Shown one piece after another: positions 16,977-27,978 of a DNA stretch of 64,000 bases. Both the position numbers and the translations under genes were made by a program. The notes under the pieces are model-generated. The model was not told where the DNA came from, ran no database searches, and saw nothing but the letters and a program-made list of their open reading frames with translations. The DNA is from Novosphingobium indicum (GTDB taxonomy: Bacteria > Pseudomonadota > Alphaproteobacteria > Sphingomonadales > Sphingomonadaceae). Position 1 is the first letter of the stretch. Every line of letters starts with the position of its first letter. Where the stretch lies: NCBI RefSeq assembly GCF_014645195.1, contig NZ_BMLK01000006.1, forward strand, positions 1-64,000, read 5' to 3'.

Positions 16977-17462
16977 TCAACTGTTCGGATATTCGATCGC
17001 CACCACTTCCCATTCCCTTTCGCCGGAAGGAAGCCGCACGGTCCTGAGGTCGCCGATGGTGGCGCCGCGCAATGCACGGGCGAGGGGCGCGCTCCAGCCG
17101 ATGCGGCCGGCGGAGGCATCCTGTTCGTCGTCGCCGACGAGGGTCACGGTCATGCGCTCGTCGTCCTCGTCGGCCAGTTCGACCGTGGCGCCGAAGAACA
17201 CCTTGCCGCGCTCCTCCTGCCGCGCCGGATCGACCACGCGAAGCTTCTTCATCCGCCGCGCGAGGTGCGCCAGTTCACGGTCGATCTCGCGCATGCGCTT
17301 GCGGCCGTAGATGTAGTCGCCGTTTTCAGAGCGGTCGCCATTGCCCGCCGCCCATGAGACGATCTCGACGATTTCCGGGCGCTCCGTGCCCAGCAGATGA
17401 TCGTAGCGGGCGCGCAGCGCGGCCATGCCGGCTGGGGTAATCGGGGGACCTGCAGGTGTCAT
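16977..17462 (-). CDS. greB: transcript cleavage factor GreB-like
   Basis: This 161-residue GreA/GreB-family factor rescues backtracked RNA polymerase. The N-terminal coiled coil carries the acidic tip and the signature NGDRSENGDYIYGRKRMREI, which is GreB-type. The C-terminal FKBP-like domain includes RIGWSAPLARALRGATIGD. ATG 17468 is also possible; 17462 is chosen arbitrarily between two ATGs two codons apart. It lies 57 bp beyond the start of nothing else on its strand except slt, whose stop at 17520 precedes it, so co-transcription with slt is possible. Confidence 0.88.
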   Translation of the reverse strand: MTPAGPPITPAGMAALRARYDHLLGTERPEIVEIVSWAAGNGDRSENGDYIYGRKRMREIDRELAHLARRMKKLRVVDPARQEERGKVFFGATVELADEDDERMTVTLVGDDEQDASAGRIGWSAPLARALRGATIGDLRTVRLPSGEREWEVVAIEYPNS

Positions 17463-17519
17463 GGGCATGCCATTAGGGCAGGGCGGCGGCGGACGCCAAG
17501 CATCCGCACGCCGCTATCC

Positions 17520-19487
17520 TCAGCCCGGCGTTCGCTTGCCGGGCATGAGGCGGGTCAGCTTGTTCGGGCCGCGATAGCTTGAATTCTGCGGGTAGATTTC
17601 TTCATAGACCACGGCGTTTTCCAGCACGCGCTGAACGTAGTTCTTGGTCTCGTAGATCGGGATGCGCTCAAGCCAGTCGATCCAGTCGACGGCGCCGGTG
17701 CGCGGATCGCCGTTGGCGCGCAGCCACTTGTTCACGTTGCCGGGCCCGGCGTTGTAGGCGGCGACGGCAAGCGGGGTGGCGCCGCCGTAATAGTCCATCA
17801 TCCGGCCGAAATAGCCGTCGCCCAGACGGATATTGTAGGTCGCGTCGTTGGTCAGTTCCGAAAGACTGTAGCCCAGGCCCATCTTGCCCGCCTGTTCGCG
17901 TGCCGTCCCCGGCATGAGCTGCATGAGGCCGCGCGCGCCGGCGTGGCTCAGCGCGTTCTGCGCGAACTGGCTTTCCTGCCGGGTGAGCGCGTGGACCATG
18001 GTCCAGTTCGTGCCCGGGGGATTCGGGATTAGCGGATAAGAGATCTCGCCGAACTCGCCGAAGCCGTCGGCATGGGCGCTCTGGCCGAGGATGACGGCCA
18101 GATCGCGGCGGCCGATTTTCTGCGCCAGTTCGGCAACCAGCACGTGATCGGCCTCCGTCTCGGCCTGATCGGCAATCTCGCGGAAGAACTGCACGGCCGT
18201 GCGCCAGTCGCCGTCACGCGACACATCGCGCACCGCATCAACGATCGGCCGCGCCATGAAGGCCTTGCGCTCTTCACGGGTGGGAACAGCCTTGGGCTGC
18301 GTGTCGAGATCGGGCAGCGGGCGGCCAAGACGCTCGAGAGAGAGCTGGCCGTAGAAATAGTGCGGATACTGCGCCGCCATTTCGAAATAGCGGTTCGCCC
18401 CGGCGGTATCGCCCGCCTTGGCGAGCGCGCGCCCGGCCCAATAGAAGCCCTTCGACCGGGTGCCCGGTGTCTGGGCGGCAGCGCCGTAGCGATAGAACAG
18501 CGGCGCGGCGCGGCGCGGGTCGTTGAGGTCCCATAAGGCCTCGGTGCCGCCTAGCCAGACCAGCGAGGTGTAGTCGTCGCGCAGACGGTACGATCCCTGG
18601 CTGATGTCGGTGCCCGGCGCGAAGGCATCGTCGATCGAACTGGCGATCTTCACGGCGCTTTCCGAGCCGGCGCCACGTGCGGCAGTGAGCAGCTCCTTCA
18701 CCCACTTTTCCGGTTCGGGAACGGGTTCGCTGAGCAGCGGGCGGTTGGTCAGCATGTTGATCTCGGCTGGCAGATTGCCCGAGCGGCGCGCCTGAACGGC
18801 ACGGCTGTAGACATAGCCGGGATCGGAGGCGATGTTCGAGGGCAGCGAAAGGCCGAGGCTGCCCGGCGCGGAGCCCTGCAGCAGCGCGAGCCGCTCCATG
18901 AACACGTTGCGTTTGCCGCTCGAAACGAAGGAAATCTGACGTTCTGCCTGCTGGGTCTCGCCTTGCCAGAGCAGCGCGTTCATGCGGGCATCGTGGTCCG
19001 CCGGCGTCAGCACGTCGCGATAGAGCGAGAACAGTGTGGCTTCGGCATTGGGGGTGAGGCTGCCGGCGCGCCATGCTGCGACGGCCTTGTCGCGCGCGTC
19101 GAATCGGCGCACCGAAGCCAGCGCGGTAGCGTAGCGTCCAGCCGCCTCGCTGGTCAGCGGCGAATAGCGATCGAAGAACGCGATGACGGTCGAAGGATCA
19201 GGCGATTCGTCGAGCAGCGCTTTCTCGGCGAACTCGCGAATCTGCTCTTCCCGGGGATAGCCCGGATAGGTCAGCAGGAAGCTGGCATAGGCGGAAAAGC
19301 CCATGCGGCTGTTGCCGACAAGCTGCGACCAGCGGTCCACCGACTGGTGCACGGAAAGGTCGTGCGCCTGCATCGAACGGGCGCGGGCAACGTCCCATTC
19401 ATGGCCGTCTTCGCCCATCGCGGGCGTCCCGAAACCGAGCAGAGAAACCGTCAGAAGCAGGGGGGAAGCGCGCAACATACTGGACAT
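17520..19487 (-). CDS. slt: soluble lytic murein transglycosylase (Slt70-like)
   Basis: This is a 655-residue periplasmic lytic transglycosylase that cleaves peptidoglycan glycan strands to 1,6-anhydro products. A signal peptide, SMLRASPLLLTVSLLGFGTPAMG, precedes a long alpha-superhelical region with TPR-like helices (about 30-490). The SLT catalytic domain follows, with the catalytic Glu505 in RQESQF, ARGLMQLMPGTA and the VAAYNAGPGNV motif. The frame is open to 19853, but ATG 19487 is the first to give a signal sequence. It diverges from dapA with a 103-bp gap. Confidence 0.93.
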   Translation of the reverse strand: MSSMLRASPLLLTVSLLGFGTPAMGEDGHEWDVARARSMQAHDLSVHQSVDRWSQLVGNSRMGFSAYASFLLTYPGYPREEQIREFAEKALLDESPDPSTVIAFFDRYSPLTSEAAGRYATALASVRRFDARDKAVAAWRAGSLTPNAEATLFSLYRDVLTPADHDARMNALLWQGETQQAERQISFVSSGKRNVFMERLALLQGSAPGSLGLSLPSNIASDPGYVYSRAVQARRSGNLPAEINMLTNRPLLSEPVPEPEKWVKELLTAARGAGSESAVKIASSIDDAFAPGTDISQGSYRLRDDYTSLVWLGGTEALWDLNDPRRAAPLFYRYGAAAQTPGTRSKGFYWAGRALAKAGDTAGANRYFEMAAQYPHYFYGQLSLERLGRPLPDLDTQPKAVPTREERKAFMARPIVDAVRDVSRDGDWRTAVQFFREIADQAETEADHVLVAELAQKIGRRDLAVILGQSAHADGFGEFGEISYPLIPNPPGTNWTMVHALTRQESQFAQNALSHAGARGLMQLMPGTAREQAGKMGLGYSLSELTNDATYNIRLGDGYFGRMMDYYGGATPLAVAAYNAGPGNVNKWLRANGDPRTGAVDWIDWLERIPIYETKNYVQRVLENAVVYEEIYPQNSSYRGPNKLTRLMPGKRTPG

Positions 19488-19590
19488 TGTGGAAGAAGGC
19501 TCCTTATCAGGCGCTGAACGCACTGGCTTGGGCGGTTGGAGGAGATCTCCGCCGGGGTCGGATAATTGAACGTCAGCAGAGGTAAAGTCC

Positions 19591-20472
19591 ATGTTCTCGG
19601 GGTCCATTCCGGCGCTTGTCACACCGTTTCGCGATGGCGCTTTCGACGAGCAGGCATTTCGTCGTCTCGTCGACTGGCAAATTGAATGCGGCTCCTCGGC
19701 CCTTGTTCCCTGCGGTACCACGGGCGAGAATTCCACGCTTTCCAATGCCGAACACCATCGTGTGATCGAAGTCTGCATCGAACAGGCCGCGGGCCGCGTG
19801 CCGGTGATCGCCGGCTGCGGCAGCAACGATACGACGAACGCGCTTCTCCACATGAATTTTTCGAAGAAGTCGGGAGCGGCTGCGGCACTGGTTGTTGCAC
19901 CCTATTACAACAAGCCGAGCCAGGAAGGGTTGCTGGCCCATTTCTCCTATCTCGCCGAACACAATGACCTGCCGATCATTCTCTACAACGTCCCCGGCCG
20001 GACGGTCACCGACTTGCAGCCGGAAACCGTGTGCGAACTGGCGCGCCGTTTCCCCGAGACCTTCATCGGCATCAAGGACGCCAGCGGCGATCTCGCCCGC
20101 GTGACGGATCACCGCACGGGCATCGGCAAGGACTTCTGCCAGCTCTCGGGCGAAGATGAGCTTGCGCTGCCGTACAACGCGGCCGGGGGAAAGGGCTGTA
20201 TCTCGGTGACGGCGAACGTGGCGCCCAAGCTGTGCGCCGAATTTCAGGCCGCCTGCGCAGCCAACGATCTGCTGCTCGCGCGCGAGCTCAACGACAAGCT
20301 CTATCCGCTGCACTACGCCATGTTCGAGGACAGCTCGCCGGGCCCGTGCAAGTACGCGCTCGCGCAGGTTCACGACTGGATCGAGAACGAACTGCGCCTG
20401 CCGCTCGTTCCCTGCAACGAGGCGGCCCGCAAGGCCGTCGACGAAGCGCTGGTGCACGCCGGCCTGCTCTAA
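19591..20472 (+). CDS. dapA: 4-hydroxy-tetrahydrodipicolinate synthase
   Basis: This 293-residue TIM-barrel enzyme condenses pyruvate with aspartate semialdehyde in lysine and diaminopimelate synthesis. The Schiff-base Lys162 lies in FIGIKDASGD, the catalytic Tyr132 in ILYNVPGRT, and the pyruvate-binding GTTGE at 42-46. The length matches E. coli DapA. It is not clustered with other lysine genes. It ends in a hairpin shared with the convergent S9 peptidase gene. Confidence 0.97.
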   Translation: MFSGSIPALVTPFRDGAFDEQAFRRLVDWQIECGSSALVPCGTTGENSTLSNAEHHRVIEVCIEQAAGRVPVIAGCGSNDTTNALLHMNFSKKSGAAAALVVAPYYNKPSQEGLLAHFSYLAEHNDLPIILYNVPGRTVTDLQPETVCELARRFPETFIGIKDASGDLARVTDHRTGIGKDFCQLSGEDELALPYNAAGGKGCISVTANVAPKLCAEFQAACAANDLLLARELNDKLYPLHYAMFEDSSPGPCKYALAQVHDWIENELRLPLVPCNEAARKAVDEALVHAGLL

Positions 20473-20481
20473 GCCATTCTG

Positions 20482-20503
20482 CCCGGCGGATCACTCCGCC
20501 GGG
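20482..20503. terminator. hairpin shared by dapA and S9 peptidase gene ends
   Basis: A perfect 9-bp stem CCCGGCGGA/TCCGCCGGG with a TCAC loop. The loop contains the stop codon of the minus-strand peptidase (20491-20493), so the stem overlaps its last codons. On the plus strand the tail is TTGTACTTTT. Confidence 0.65.
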
Positions 20504-22467
20504 TTGTACTTTTGCACGAAAGCAATCGTGGCGCTGAGCAGTTCCTTGCGTGTTTCCGCGCGGGAGAGCCAGTGGTCCTCTTGCTTGAGCTTCACCAGTT
20601 CGTAGGGCTTGCCGGCATCCTTAAGCGCGTCGGCCATGGCGCTGCTCTGGCGGAAGGGTACGACCGTATCGTCCTTGCCATGGATCAGCAGGATAGGTGC
20701 ATCGGCTTCGTCCGCATGCTTGCGCGGTGAGACCTCGTCGAAGTGCTTGGGATCGCCCAGTTCTTCGAGCCAGGACTTCTTGACCATCCTCGAGCGTCCG
20801 CTCTCGTAGAGCTCGGTGTCCATCAGCATGTCGAGGTCCGCGACCGGTGCGACGGCAACAGCGCAGCGGTAGAGACCATGCTGCAGCGTGACTCCCGCGA
20901 GGGCAGCATAACCGCCATAACTCCCCCCGACGATGCAGGCCCGCTTGGGATCGGCGATGCCGCGCTTCACCAGTTCGGCAAGACCGTCGGAGATGTCGGT
21001 CTGCATCTTGCGCCCCCATTGCCCGTAGCTCGCATTGCGAAGTGCGTCGCCGCGTCCCGTGGAACCACGGAAGTTGGGCTGGAAGACGGCATAACCGCGT
21101 GAGGCGAAGGCTTGCGCCCACCAATCGAAGCCGACTTCGTCCGCGGAATGGGGGCCGCCATGGGGTAGAAGGATGATCGGCAAGTCCTTCGCTTCCCGCC
21201 CCGGCGGCAGGGTCAGGACACCGTCGAGTTCCAGTCCGTCTGCCGCTGTATATTCGACGCTGGAGACCGGTCCCACGTCCTGGCCCCAGATGTCCGGACG
21301 TTCATTGCCGATCGGATCAGCGCGGCGGTTGGCCACGTCGACGAAGAACCATGTGCCGCTGTCGCCGTTGCCGTCGGTGCGCAGGATTACCCGTTCGAAG
21401 CCCTTGGTCCAGTTCATCAGGCGAACGTTCACCTTCGGGAAGGCCCGGAAAATCTTGTCGATCGCTGCCTGCGATGCCGGATCGAACATCACTGTCGCGC
21501 CGCTCTTGTCGTCCTTGCGATAGCCGAGGAGCCGCCCGGTCTCGCTGTCGATATAGAGCCGCTCGATCGGTATGTCGGGCAGGAATTCGGTAGGGGTGCC
21601 TCCGGCCAGCGGCACTTCGAACCAGCGGTCTACCTCGTTCTCGTCCCGGATGCCGTAGATCACTGTCGTATTGTCTTTTCCGAATGAGATCAGGCGGACG
21701 TCACCGGTCGGGTCGACACCGCGGGCCAGTTCGCTGTTTGCGGCGTTGTCCAGCGTCCACTTGCCGTTTTGCTCATCGATATCGAGAATCGCCGCCACGT
21801 TGCCGGCGGCATCGATCAGCCAGTCGCGATAGTGGCCTTCCCCCGGAGCGCGGGAAATCTGGCGCGCTTTGTTTTTTGGAAGCTCCACCGCGTAAAGCGT
21901 GGTTCGGCCGTGACGAAACGTGGCGGTGTTGCTGGTCTGGACATCGAGAGCGATGCCTCCGAAGTAGCCGATCGTCTCGCCGTTGATGTGGCGTATTCCG
22001 TAGGCCCCGCGCGTTGTGTCGGCAATATCGCGCCGGCTTGAGAAGACGAGTTCCGGCTTTTGCCCGGTGTCTAGGCTCACGATGATCGTGCCCGTGAGCT
22101 CGTACTTGGATGCGGTGAAGGTGGGGCCGAGCGAGATCGTCGCGCTGTTGGTGACGAGTATCGTGGAATTGTCCGCCCAGTCGACACCGCGCACCTTGGT
22201 CGTTCCGGCAGAGGAATTGACCAGAACCTTGCCCTCGTCGGTGATGACGATGAGTCGTTGTTCCCCCTTTATGCTGCGGATCGCCGCGAACTTGGAGCCA
22301 TCGGGCGAGATGGCGATATCCTCAACAGTCGGAAGGTCGCCGTAGGCTTCCAGCGGGATCGGCTTCTCGCTTTTGGCCGGCAGTGCGGCTGGCGCGCAAG
22401 CCACAGCAATAGCGAGCGCAGACAACGCCGGACGCAGCACATCGGAAAACCGCATAATCCCCCACAT
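20491..22467 (-). CDS. secreted S9-family prolyl oligopeptidase-like serine peptidase
   Basis: This 658-residue protein has an N-terminal signal region, FSDVLRPALSALAIAVACAP, then a beta-propeller-like repeat region (SPDGSKFAAI, DSETGRLLGY). A C-terminal alpha/beta hydrolase domain carries the triad Ser516 in GGSYGGYA, Asp600 in HGKDDTVV and His632 in EDHWLS. It should cleave short peptides, often acylaminoacyl or dipeptidyl, in the periplasm. ATG 22467 has AGGGG six bases upstream. ATG 22455 has GGGGGA close by and is an equal candidate start. Confidence 0.92.
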   Translation of the reverse strand: MWGIMRFSDVLRPALSALAIAVACAPAALPAKSEKPIPLEAYGDLPTVEDIAISPDGSKFAAIRSIKGEQRLIVITDEGKVLVNSSAGTTKVRGVDWADNSTILVTNSATISLGPTFTASKYELTGTIIVSLDTGQKPELVFSSRRDIADTTRGAYGIRHINGETIGYFGGIALDVQTSNTATFRHGRTTLYAVELPKNKARQISRAPGEGHYRDWLIDAAGNVAAILDIDEQNGKWTLDNAANSELARGVDPTGDVRLISFGKDNTTVIYGIRDENEVDRWFEVPLAGGTPTEFLPDIPIERLYIDSETGRLLGYRKDDKSGATVMFDPASQAAIDKIFRAFPKVNVRLMNWTKGFERVILRTDGNGDSGTWFFVDVANRRADPIGNERPDIWGQDVGPVSSVEYTAADGLELDGVLTLPPGREAKDLPIILLPHGGPHSADEVGFDWWAQAFASRGYAVFQPNFRGSTGRGDALRNASYGQWGRKMQTDISDGLAELVKRGIADPKRACIVGGSYGGYAALAGVTLQHGLYRCAVAVAPVADLDMLMDTELYESGRSRMVKKSWLEELGDPKHFDEVSPRKHADEADAPILLIHGKDDTVVPFRQSSAMADALKDAGKPYELVKLKQEDHWLSRAETRKELLSATIAFVQKYNPAE

Positions 22468-22608
22468 TTCAAACCCCTGTTACGAATGACTTTCGTCTGG
22501 AGCATGGAAAAATGGCAAGTGTTTTACGGTCGATTACAGCGAATTAATCGAGGCCTGCCGGGCGAGGTTCGGATCAGGGCAAACGGTTGCCTTGTCCTTC
22601 GCTGTCGT

Positions 22609-22619
22609 GAACACTGTTC
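22609..22619. promoter_or_regulatory. palindrome GAACA-C-TGTTC
   Basis: An 11-bp perfect palindrome lies 32 bp upstream of the gene at 22651, in the divergent region shared with the S9 peptidase gene. It does not fit the alphaproteobacterial LexA spacing. Its regulator is unknown. Confidence 0.25.
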
Positions 22620-22650
22620 TGTAAATACGAATCATCTTTGGGAGAGTGTT

Positions 22651-23085
22651 ATGACGAGCCAGGCAAGTGCCGCCACTTGGACCGACCGCGAGGCCGTGAC
22701 CGGCGAATATGCGAAGAAGGTTCTCGCCTATACCGATTGCATCAAGCGCACCGTTGAAAAAGCCAAGGAGCCCGGCTTCGCCGAATCCGGCTGGGACGAG
22801 CTGGCTGCCATGCTCGATACGGACAAGTTCCGCCGCGTCGGCAACGACAAGGCGGGAATGGGCTGGGACGTCTATCGCGGTCTGCTGATGATGTGGGGCA
22901 CGACCACCGACTTCTGGGCCGAGTTTCATCGAATCAGCGAAGTTGGCAACCGTGTCTACCTTGAGCTGACCGAGCACAATCACCCGCGCGGGGGCGACGA
23001 GACGGTGGTGAATTCCTGCACCGTCTACCAGTTCGACGATGCCGGAAAGCTGGTGCATCTGGACATTTATCTGCAGCACGAATGA
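22651..23085 (+). CDS. SnoaL/NTF2-like hypothetical protein
   Basis: This 144-residue cytosolic protein is probably of the NTF2-like fold, judging by the C-terminal alternating strands RVYLELTEHNHPRGG, SCTVYQFDDAGKLVHLDIYL and the N-terminal helices. No catalytic motif can be assigned. ATG 22651 has GGGAGAG four bases upstream, which makes the much longer open frame from 22258 unlikely. It lies directly before smpB, 78 bp away, but a shared transcript is not shown. The function is unknown. Confidence 0.75.
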   Translation: MTSQASAATWTDREAVTGEYAKKVLAYTDCIKRTVEKAKEPGFAESGWDELAAMLDTDKFRRVGNDKAGMGWDVYRGLLMMWGTTTDFWAEFHRISEVGNRVYLELTEHNHPRGGDETVVNSCTVYQFDDAGKLVHLDIYLQHE

Positions 23086-23163
23086 CGCATACCGCCTTGC
23101 GAGCGTCATTCGCCGAAAGGGACGTTTTCTTTTGCTGCATGTATCCCTACATGCCGCTCCACC

Positions 23164-23646
23164 ATGGCACGTCCGCAACACAAGACATTCGACAAGCAGA
23201 AAAGCGTCGCTGAAAACCGCAAGGCCCGCTTCAACTATCATATTGAAGATACCTTCGAGGCAGGCATTGCGCTGACCGGCACCGAGGTAAAGAGCCTGCG
23301 TTTCGGCGAGGGCTCCATCGCGGAGTCGTATGCGGAGGTGAAGGACGGCCAATGCTGGCTGGTGAATGCCAACGTGCCCGAATTCAGCCACGGCAACCGT
23401 TTCAACCACCAGCCCAAGCGGCCGCGCAAGCTGCTGCTGCACGCGCGCGAGATCGACAAGCTGCAAGGCGCGGTGGAGCGCAAGGGCATGACGCTGGTCC
23501 CGCTGTCGATCTATTTCAACAGCCGCGGCCGGGCGAAGGTGGAACTGGCGCTCGCCAAGGGCAAGAACGCGGCCGACAAGAGGCACACCATCAAAGAGCG
23601 CGACTGGAAGCGCGATCAGGCACGGATTCTGCGGGACAATCGATGA
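23164..23646 (+). CDS. smpB: SsrA (tmRNA)-binding protein SmpB
   Basis: This 160-residue protein partners tmRNA in rescue of stalled ribosomes. The family core is visible: [42 protein letters not shown], and the C-terminal basic tail [14 protein letters not shown] that enters the mRNA channel. No ssrA gene is recognisable nearby. Its TGA overlaps the DUF2062 start in ATGA, the first of two such overlaps leading to cckA. Confidence 0.97.
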   Translation: MARPQHKTFDKQKSVAENRKARFNYHIEDTFEAGIALTGTEVKSLRFGEGSIAESYAEVKDGQCWLVNANVPEFSHGNRFNHQPKRPRKLLLHAREIDKLQGAVERKGMTLVPLSIYFNSRGRAKVELALAKGKNAADKRHTIKERDWKRDQARILRDNR

Positions 23647-24245
23647 GTACGATATTTACCCGCCTGTCGCGCTGGTTGCACAGCCAGATGCCGACGCACG
23701 AGCAGCTCGAGGCCAACCGCTTCACCGCTTCGGTCGCGCGCCGGCAGGAACTGTTCCGTTTTACCCGCCGTTCGGTGCCGCGCGGTGTCGCGGTCGGGCT
23801 GCTGGTCGGCATCTTCGCTTTGATTCCGGGCGTCCAGATCATCGGTGCGGCGCTGTTGTGCGTGCCCTGCCGCGGGAACATCCCGATTGCAGCGGCGATG
23901 ACATTCCTGTCCAATCCCGCGACTACGCCGCTGATCCTCGCGGCTTCGATCTGGGTGGGGAATATGCTCGGCTTCCATGCCGATCTGTCGACGTTCTATG
24001 CGCTCTACGAGCGTAGTGCAGGGCTGGGAGACTGGTCTCACTGGCTGCTTTCGGATGCCGCGCCTGCGCTGCTCATCGGGCTTTTTGCGATTTCGACGGT
24101 TGCGGCTTCTATCGGTTACGTGCTGGCATCGCTGTTCTGGCGCTACTGGATCGGCCGCAAGCACGTTGCGCGCCGGATGCGCTGGCATCACCGCACGAGC
24201 GAAGTGACACCTTCCGACAGTACCGGGCCGGACACCTCCGCATGA
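23643..24245 (+). CDS. DUF2062 membrane protein
   Basis: This 200-residue integral membrane protein of the DUF2062 family has two to four hydrophobic helices. It carries the family signature [20 protein letters not shown] with the following [11 protein letters not shown] loop. The C-terminal tail is basic, then Ser/Thr-rich. The biochemical function is unknown. ATGA overlaps join it to smpB upstream and cckA downstream, so the three are probably translated as a coupled unit. Confidence 0.87.
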   Translation: MSTIFTRLSRWLHSQMPTHEQLEANRFTASVARRQELFRFTRRSVPRGVAVGLLVGIFALIPGVQIIGAALLCVPCRGNIPIAAAMTFLSNPATTPLILAASIWVGNMLGFHADLSTFYALYERSAGLGDWSHWLLSDAAPALLIGLFAISTVAASIGYVLASLFWRYWIGRKHVARRMRWHHRTSEVTPSDSTGPDTSA

Positions 24246-26659
24246 AGCCATTGGCCGAGCGAAACGGGCGCTGGCCCGATGCGATCCTTATCGCTCTCGC
24301 TTTGGCCCTGAGCGCTGGGCTGGTCTGGGTGGTATCGGGCGATACCGTCCTTACGGTCGTGTTCGTCGCGGCCATGGCGGTGTTCGCGGCTTTGGCCTGG
24401 ATGATCTCGACGCGGCGCAAGCCTGCGCCCGAACCCGAATTCGCGCTGCCAGACTGGTCGGTGACCGTGGCTGCCATTGACAGGCCGGACATGGCCATCG
24501 CCGTGACCGACCGGGCAGGGCGGCTGACCTGCGCCAATGCGGCGCACGAGGCGTGGTTCGGCGTGGCCAGCGCCCCGCCCCGCTTGTCCGTTGACCCTGC
24601 CTCGCTGGATGCGCTGGCCGATGCCACACGCACGGCGTGGCGCGACGGCATGGCCCGCGCGACGATCAAGGGCACGCATGGCGAACAGTGGCGCGCCGAA
24701 GTGGCCCGGTCGGGCCGCGGTGACGACTTTCTCGTCTGGCGGATCGTGCCGGTCAGCTCGGTCGATCTGGTGGCCGATCTGGTCACGCATCTCGATGGCA
24801 AGCTCGGGCGCGGGCTCGCCAAGGCGGGCGTAGCAGCCGCTCTGGTCGATCCTGACGGCATGATCCGCGCTGCCAGCGCCGGTTTTGCGCTTCAGGCGAC
24901 GGGCGACGAACTGGCCGACATGACCGGTCAGGACTTCGTGGCGCTGCTGAGCCAGGACGAAGGCGAGCGGATCGGCTGGGCGCGTGATGCCGGACGCGGC
25001 AGTGCGCTCGTGCTCTACCACGTTCCCGTGGCCGATCCCGACCTGCCGGTGGAGCCGGACCCCGACACCACGCCATCGCTCATGCTGGTGGTAGAGGCGG
25101 GGCAGGGCATCGGCGCCAGTGCCGGCGGAAACGCCGCTGCACCGCATCTGGAGGCCTTGCTCAGCCAGCTTCCGCTCGGCCTGGCCATGGCGGACCGCGA
25201 CGGTCGCCTGCTCTTCGCCAATCCGGCCTTCATGCGTGCGGCCGGCCGCGATGGTCAGTTGCCGCCGACATATCCCACCGACCTTGTTGTCCGCGAAGAC
25301 AAGCGCGCGCTCAGCGAGGCGATCCGCCGTTTCGCGCAAGGGCCCGCGACCGCAGGCGACATTGCCATTCGCCTGACCACGCAGCCCGACGATCCCGTCT
25401 CGCTGAGCCTGGCGGGTGTGCGCGGTCTGGGCGAAGCGGCAGTGCTTCTCGGCCTCACCGATACGTCGGAGGAAACGCGCCTCAAGCGGCAGGTCGCACA
25501 GGCCACCAAGATGCAGGCTGTCGGCCAGCTCGCGGGGGGCGTGGCGCACGATTTCAACAATGTGCTCACCGCGATTCTGGGCACCTGCGATCTGATGCTG
25601 ATGCGCCATTCGCCCGGCGATTCCGACTACGACGACATTCAGCAGATTCGCGCCAATTCGAACCGGGCGGCGTCGCTCACGCGCCAGCTGCTTGCCTTCT
25701 CCCGACAGCAGACGCTGCGTCCGGAAGTGCTGCAGCTTCCCGATGTGGTCGCCGATGTCTCGCAGATGCTGCGCCGCCTGATCGGCGAGAAGATCCAGCT
25801 CGTCGTCACCCACGACCGTGATCTCGGCCCCGTGCGGGCTGACCCGACGCAGCTCGAACAGGTCATCGTCAATCTGGCGGTGAATGCGCGCGATGCCATG
25901 CAGTCGCGCGGCGATGGTGCGGGTAAGCTCACGCTCGCCACGCGCAAGGTCACAACCACCGACGTTCGCGCCATGCGCAGCGAGATTATCCCCGCAGGCG
26001 AATATACCGCGCTTATCGTCGAGGATACCGGTGGCGGCATTGCCCCCGAACATCTCGGCAAGATCTTCGAGCCGTTCTTCACCACCAAGGAGCAGGGCAA
26101 GGGCACGGGCCTCGGCCTCTCGACCGTTTACGGCATCGTCAAGCAGTCGGGCGGCTTCATTTTCGCCGAGAGCGAAGCGGGCAAGGGCACGCGCTTCATT
26201 GTGTACCTGCCGGTCCATCACGTGGCCCCCGGCAGCGCGCCTGAACCGGCCGTGATCAAGGAAGAGCCCGCGCCGAGCAAATGGGCTGGCGGCGGTCGCA
26301 TCCTGCTGGTGGAAGATGAGGATCCGGTGCGCATGGTCGCCGAACGCTCGCTGCTGCGGCAGGGCTACGAAGTGACGAGCGCGCGCGACGGCGAGGAAGG
26401 GCTGGTCATGGTCGAGGAGGGCGGCCAGTTCGATCTCGTCGTCTCGGACGTGGTCATGCCCTCGATGGACGGCCCCGCGATGGCGCGCGAGATCCGCAAA
26501 CTGGCGCCCGAACTGCCGGTGCTGTTCATGTCCGGCTATGCCGAGGAACAGCTGCGCAAGGAAATCGGCATTCCCAACGCGTGGTTCATGCCCAAGCCGT
26601 TCTCGGTGCAGCAGCTGGGCGAGAAGGTCGGCGAGGTCCTGGCGCGCACCGTGAAGTAG
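24242..26659 (+). CDS. cckA: cell-cycle hybrid histidine kinase CckA
   Basis: This 805-residue hybrid kinase phosphorylates ChpT, which passes phosphate to CtrA and CpdR in Alphaproteobacteria. Two N-terminal membrane helices (about 14-55) are followed by PAS-like regions (about 75-290 and 300-410). The HisKA domain has phospho-acceptor His436 in GGVAHDFNN. The HATPase has DTGGGI and [18 protein letters not shown]. The C-terminal receiver has Asp736 in [11 protein letters not shown]. The HDFNN form of the H-box is characteristic of CckA. The start overlaps the DUF2062 stop. SciP, which opposes CtrA, is encoded about 14 kb further on. Confidence 0.9.
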   Translation: MKPLAERNGRWPDAILIALALALSAGLVWVVSGDTVLTVVFVAAMAVFAALAWMISTRRKPAPEPEFALPDWSVTVAAIDRPDMAIAVTDRAGRLTCANAAHEAWFGVASAPPRLSVDPASLDALADATRTAWRDGMARATIKGTHGEQWRAEVARSGRGDDFLVWRIVPVSSVDLVADLVTHLDGKLGRGLAKAGVAAALVDPDGMIRAASAGFALQATGDELADMTGQDFVALLSQDEGERIGWARDAGRGSALVLYHVPVADPDLPVEPDPDTTPSLMLVVEAGQGIGASAGGNAAAPHLEALLSQLPLGLAMADRDGRLLFANPAFMRAAGRDGQLPPTYPTDLVVREDKRALSEAIRRFAQGPATAGDIAIRLTTQPDDPVSLSLAGVRGLGEAAVLLGLTDTSEETRLKRQVAQATKMQAVGQLAGGVAHDFNNVLTAILGTCDLMLMRHSPGDSDYDDIQQIRANSNRAASLTRQLLAFSRQQTLRPEVLQLPDVVADVSQMLRRLIGEKIQLVVTHDRDLGPVRADPTQLEQVIVNLAVNARDAMQSRGDGAGKLTLATRKVTTTDVRAMRSEIIPAGEYTALIVEDTGGGIAPEHLGKIFEPFFTTKEQGKGTGLGLSTVYGIVKQSGGFIFAESEAGKGTRFIVYLPVHHVAPGSAPEPAVIKEEPAPSKWAGGGRILLVEDEDPVRMVAERSLLRQGYEVTSARDGEEGLVMVEEGGQFDLVVSDVVMPSMDGPAMAREIRKLAPELPVLFMSGYAEEQLRKEIGIPNAWFMPKPFSVQQLGEKVGEVLARTVK

Positions 26660-26702
26660 GCGGCGCAGCGGGGGCCGAATTAAATTTGGGAAAACTCCCG
26701 AT

Positions 26703-26717
26703 GTTCCCCTCTTGTTC
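26703..26717 (+). promoter_or_regulatory. LexA (SOS) box of recA, GTTC-N7-GTTC
   Basis: GTTCCCCTCTTGTTC matches the alphaproteobacterial LexA direct repeat GTTC-N7-GTTC exactly. It overlaps a candidate -35 element TTGTTC (26712-26717), which is 17 bp from a -10-like TACATT (26735-26740). Bound LexA would therefore block the recA promoter. Confidence 0.85.
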
Positions 26718-26734
26718 ACCGTGAACAAATACGA

Positions 26735-26740
26735 TACATT
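26735..26740 (+). promoter_or_regulatory. candidate recA -10 element TACATT
   Basis: A TACATT hexamer lies exactly 17 bp after TTGTTC, giving a sigma-70-like promoter with a start near 26747 and a leader of about 47 bases before the recA ATG. Confidence 0.5.
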
Positions 26741-26793
26741 GCTTCCCGTGACGTTGACCTTTCCGGTCAGACCGGTAGCAAAGGGGAAGAGAA

Positions 26794-27864
<1,071 letters not shown>

Positions 27865-27899
27865 AAAGCTGCTCCGCAATCCGGATGAGCACTTTCAAG

Positions 27900-27924
27900 C
27901 CCCGGCCCCTGGTGGCCGGGGTTT
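27900..27924 (+). terminator. recA terminator
   Basis: A perfect 8-bp stem CCCCGGCC/GGCCGGGG with a CCTGGT loop is followed by TTT, 35 bp after the recA stop. Confidence 0.78.
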
Positions 27925-27978
27925 ATGCATTCCGGACACAGATTGCTGAAGCAAGGCTTCAGGGGAGAAGGGCTTACA

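Noticed and set aside
22609..22619. SOS box at GAACACTGTTC
   Set aside because: Inverted with three-base spacing, unlike the GAAC-N7-GAAC direct repeat seen at recA and recN.
23086..23163. tmRNA (ssrA) gene next to smpB
   Set aside because: The gap is 78 bases and shows no tRNA-like ends or tag-coding frame.
24188..26728. 846-codon minus-strand open frame opposite cckA
   Set aside because: Antisense shadow; cckA domains are intact on the plus strand.
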